NCBI RefSeq assembly: GCF_008831285.2
Contig: NW_022205216.1
Span: forward strand, 1 to 10,995
DNA length: 10,995 bases
Origin: Nymphaea colorata
Lineage: Eukaryota > Streptophyta > Magnoliopsida > Nymphaeales > Nymphaeaceae
Direction of reading: 5' to 3'
Below, one piece after another: positions 9,285-10,995 of this stretch; within the stretch, counting starts at the first letter, position 1, and each line of letters starts with the position of its first letter. The notes beneath the pieces were generated by a model, which saw nothing but the letters and a program-made list of their open reading frames with translations, did not search any database and was not told where the DNA came from. The position numbers and the translations under genes were made by a program.

Positions 9285-9460
9285 CAATACGAGTCAGATT
9301 TAAGTGATTCATATGATCACGCATACTTTATTGAATGTACTTGACTATTGTTATATCCATGTTAAATGATTTAGTAGATTGAAATCACAGGCTTGCATGA
9401 AAATGAATGAGATTTGAGTGATTCATTTGGTGCCCTATTGTTAACCTAATTCACTTGTTA
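9285..9460 (-). repeat. Inverted monomer segment in unit 2 (176 bp)
   Basis: This third copy of the inversion has the same breakpoints, CAATACGAG on the left and TTCACTTGTTA on the right. It is one base shorter because TTGACTTATTG reads TTGACTATTG near 9346. The facing direct arm is about 9086-9241. Confidence 0.88.
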
Positions 9461-9594
9461 AGCACATTCAATTAAATTACAAGTGAAACACATTAGGTTA
9501 ACTATATGACACCAAATGAATCACTTGTTAAGGACATCCGTATTAAGAATCATTATAAATGTAACAACTAGTGAAACACATTAGTAAACCATAA

Positions 9595-10995
9595 GACACC
9601 AAATGAATCACTCGAATCTCATTCATTTTCATACAAACTTGTGATTTCGATCTACTAAATCATTTAATATAGATGTAACAACAAGTTAAACACATTCAAT
9701 TAAGCATGCATGATCATATGAATCATTTAAATCTCACTTGTATTGGTACGAACGCGTGATTTCAATCCTTTAGATCGTTCACTATAGATGTAACAACAAA
9801 TTCAACTCATCGGACTAATTACACGCATTCAAAGTAATGCATAGATCCATTTGTATCCATATGAACTTGCGATTTCAATCATTTAAATCATTCATTATAG
9901 ATGTAATAACAAGTGAAATACACTAGATTAACTGTAAGGGACCAACTTAATGACCTGACTCTCATTCATTTCCAAACGAACTTCTTATTTCAAGCCACTA
10001 AGTCATTCTATACGTATGTAACAAATGGCTACGCACACTCAATTAAATATATGATCAATATATGTAATAACAAGTGAAAATGAATCATTTAATCTCTCAA
10101 TTAAATATATGTGATCAAATATATGTAATAACAAGTGAAACATATTAGGTTACCTACAAGACACCAAATGAATCACTCAAATCTCATTCATTTCCATACA
10201 AACCTATGATTTCAATATACTAAATCATTTAATATAGACGTAACAACAAGTTAAGCACATTCAATTAAGTATGGTGATCAATGAATCACTTAAATCTCAC
10301 TCGTATTGAGACGAGTGATTTAGTGTGCGTATGGATACAAATGAATGAGATGTAACAACATGTTCAACTTATTGAACAAACTACAAGGGATCAACTAAAC
10401 TAATCCATAGGTCTCCTTTACATCCATATAAACTTGTGAGTTTTTATCGTTTAAATCGTTGATCATAGATGTCATAACGAGTGAAACACATTAGGTTAAT
10501 TATAAGACACCAAATGAATCACTCAAATCTCATTTATTTTCACACAAACTTGTGATTTGAATTCACTTAATCTAGCAATATGGATGTAACAACAAGTTAA
10601 GCACATTCAATTAAGTATGTGTGATCATTTGAATCACTTAAATCGCACTTGTATTGATACGAACTTGTGATTTCAATCATTTAGATCGTGCACTATAGTT
10701 GTAACAATAATTCAACTCTCGGACTAACTACACGCGTTTGTATCCACTGAACATGTGATTTCAATCATTTAAATCATTCATTATATATGTATTCCAAACG
10801 AACTTCTGGTATCAAGCCACTAGGTCATTCTATACGTAAGTAAGAAATGGTCACGCACATTCAATTAAATACAAGTGATCAATTATATGTAATAACAAGT
10901 GAAAATGAATCACTTAATCTCTCAATTAAATATAAGTGATCAATATATGTAATAACAAGTGAAACACATTAGTTACTTAAGACACCAAATGAATC
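9595..10995 (+). repeat. Higher-order unit 3, 5' part, cut by window edge
   Basis: The first tier (9595-10505) and most of the following long block (from 10506) are present before the window ends at the next phrase (10981). Block lengths 565, 346 and 475 bp compare with 568, 349 and 484 in unit 1. One- and two-base losses are frequent here, for example near 10051, 10059, 10273, 10281, 10715, 10747 and 10971-10978. Confidence 0.93.
10297..10318. repeat. Short perfect dyad at an A/B' junction, unit 3
   Basis: The same 8-bp stem and 6-base loop, unchanged, although one-base losses lie about 20 bases upstream. It occurs only in the first tier of each unit and so serves as a phase marker. Confidence 0.75.

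Larger units (their letters stand above)
6461..9594 (+). repeat. Higher-order unit 2, complete (3134 bp)
   Basis: This is the same tier order as unit 1: 6461-7366, 7367-8192, 8193-9085 and the inverted block 9086-9594. It is 22 bp shorter, and much of the difference comes from isolated one-base losses, for example near 7064, 7114, 7716, 8046, 8276, 8360 and 9346. A larger loss of about five bases occurs near 6527. The diagnostic deletions of unit 1 (shortened B and C' in the second tier) are present, so they predate duplication of the unit. Confidence 0.93.
2791..10995. repeat. Satellite-like tandem array, about 115-bp monomer in 3.15-kb higher-order units
   Basis: The motif GACACCAAATGAATCAC or close variants begins at 2794, 3305, 3873, 4222, 4706, 5050, 5619, 5950, 6373, 6461, 7022, 7367, 7849, 8193, 8757, 9086, 9508, 9595, 10160, 10506 and 10981. 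The spacing series 568, 349, 484, 344, 569, 331, 423, 88 repeats as 561, 345, 482, 344, 564, 329, 422, 87 and then starts again, which defines a unit of 3156 then 3134 bp. A second anchor, AACTTGTGATTTC and variants, falls at 3346, 3461, 3575, 3690 and at 4862, 4975, 5091, 5206, 5320, 5435, giving a basic period of 113-116 bp. The array runs off the right edge. Function is unknown; such arrays are typical of plant heterochromatin. I do not recognise the monomer as a named satellite. Confidence 0.95.

Noticed and set aside
2791-10995. CRISPR array
   Set aside because: The spacing is regular but the whole sequence repeats: there are no short identical repeats separated by unique spacers, no cas genes, and the flanking DNA is plant-like.
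2791-10995. Telomeric or interstitial telomere repeats
   Set aside because: No runs of TTTAGGG or CCCTAAA are present; isolated CCTTTAGATC strings belong to the B monomer core.

Overview
The window looks like nuclear DNA from a flowering plant. It is AT-rich, it carries a decayed Ty1/copia-type retrotransposon gag of the kind common in plant genomes, and about three quarters of it is a satellite-like tandem array. I find no intact protein-coding gene, no tRNA or rRNA gene, no CRISPR array and no bacterial-type feature. I cannot name the species.

Positions 1 to about 937 hold the minus-strand remains of a Ty1/copia gag, running off the left edge toward where protease and pol would lie. A CCHC zinc knuckle and several typical gag motifs are readable, but frameshifts and three in-frame stops break the frame. 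About 938-1150 may be its degraded 5' leader; no primer-binding site or LTR could be recognised. From 1151 to 2790 is AT-rich, apparently non-coding sequence with two CT microsatellites and a short A tract.

From about 2791 to the right edge (8.2 kb, continuing beyond) the sequence is a highly ordered tandem repeat with nested periods. The basic monomer is about 115 bp, with a conserved half starting near AACTTGTGATTTCAATC and a variable half that defines several monomer types (called A, B, B', C, C', D here). These are arranged in short blocks (about 330-350 bp, three monomers) alternating with long blocks (about 480-570 bp, four to five monomer equivalents). Pairs of blocks make tiers of about 0.83-0.92 kb. 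Three such tiers plus one roughly 510-bp block with an inverted monomer segment make a higher-order unit of about 3.15 kb. The window holds the tail of one unit (2791-3304), two complete units (3305-6460 and 6461-9594) and the first 1.4 kb of a fourth (9595-10995).

No genes act together here. The interest lies in the repeat architecture: a four-level hierarchy, a built-in foldback once per unit, a sharp left edge of the array, and an excess of one-base deletions in the right-hand copies that may reflect assembly error. Whether the array is centromeric, pericentromeric, subtelomeric or a knob cannot be decided from this window. Identities are judged by eye; period lengths come from counted positions of shared motifs.
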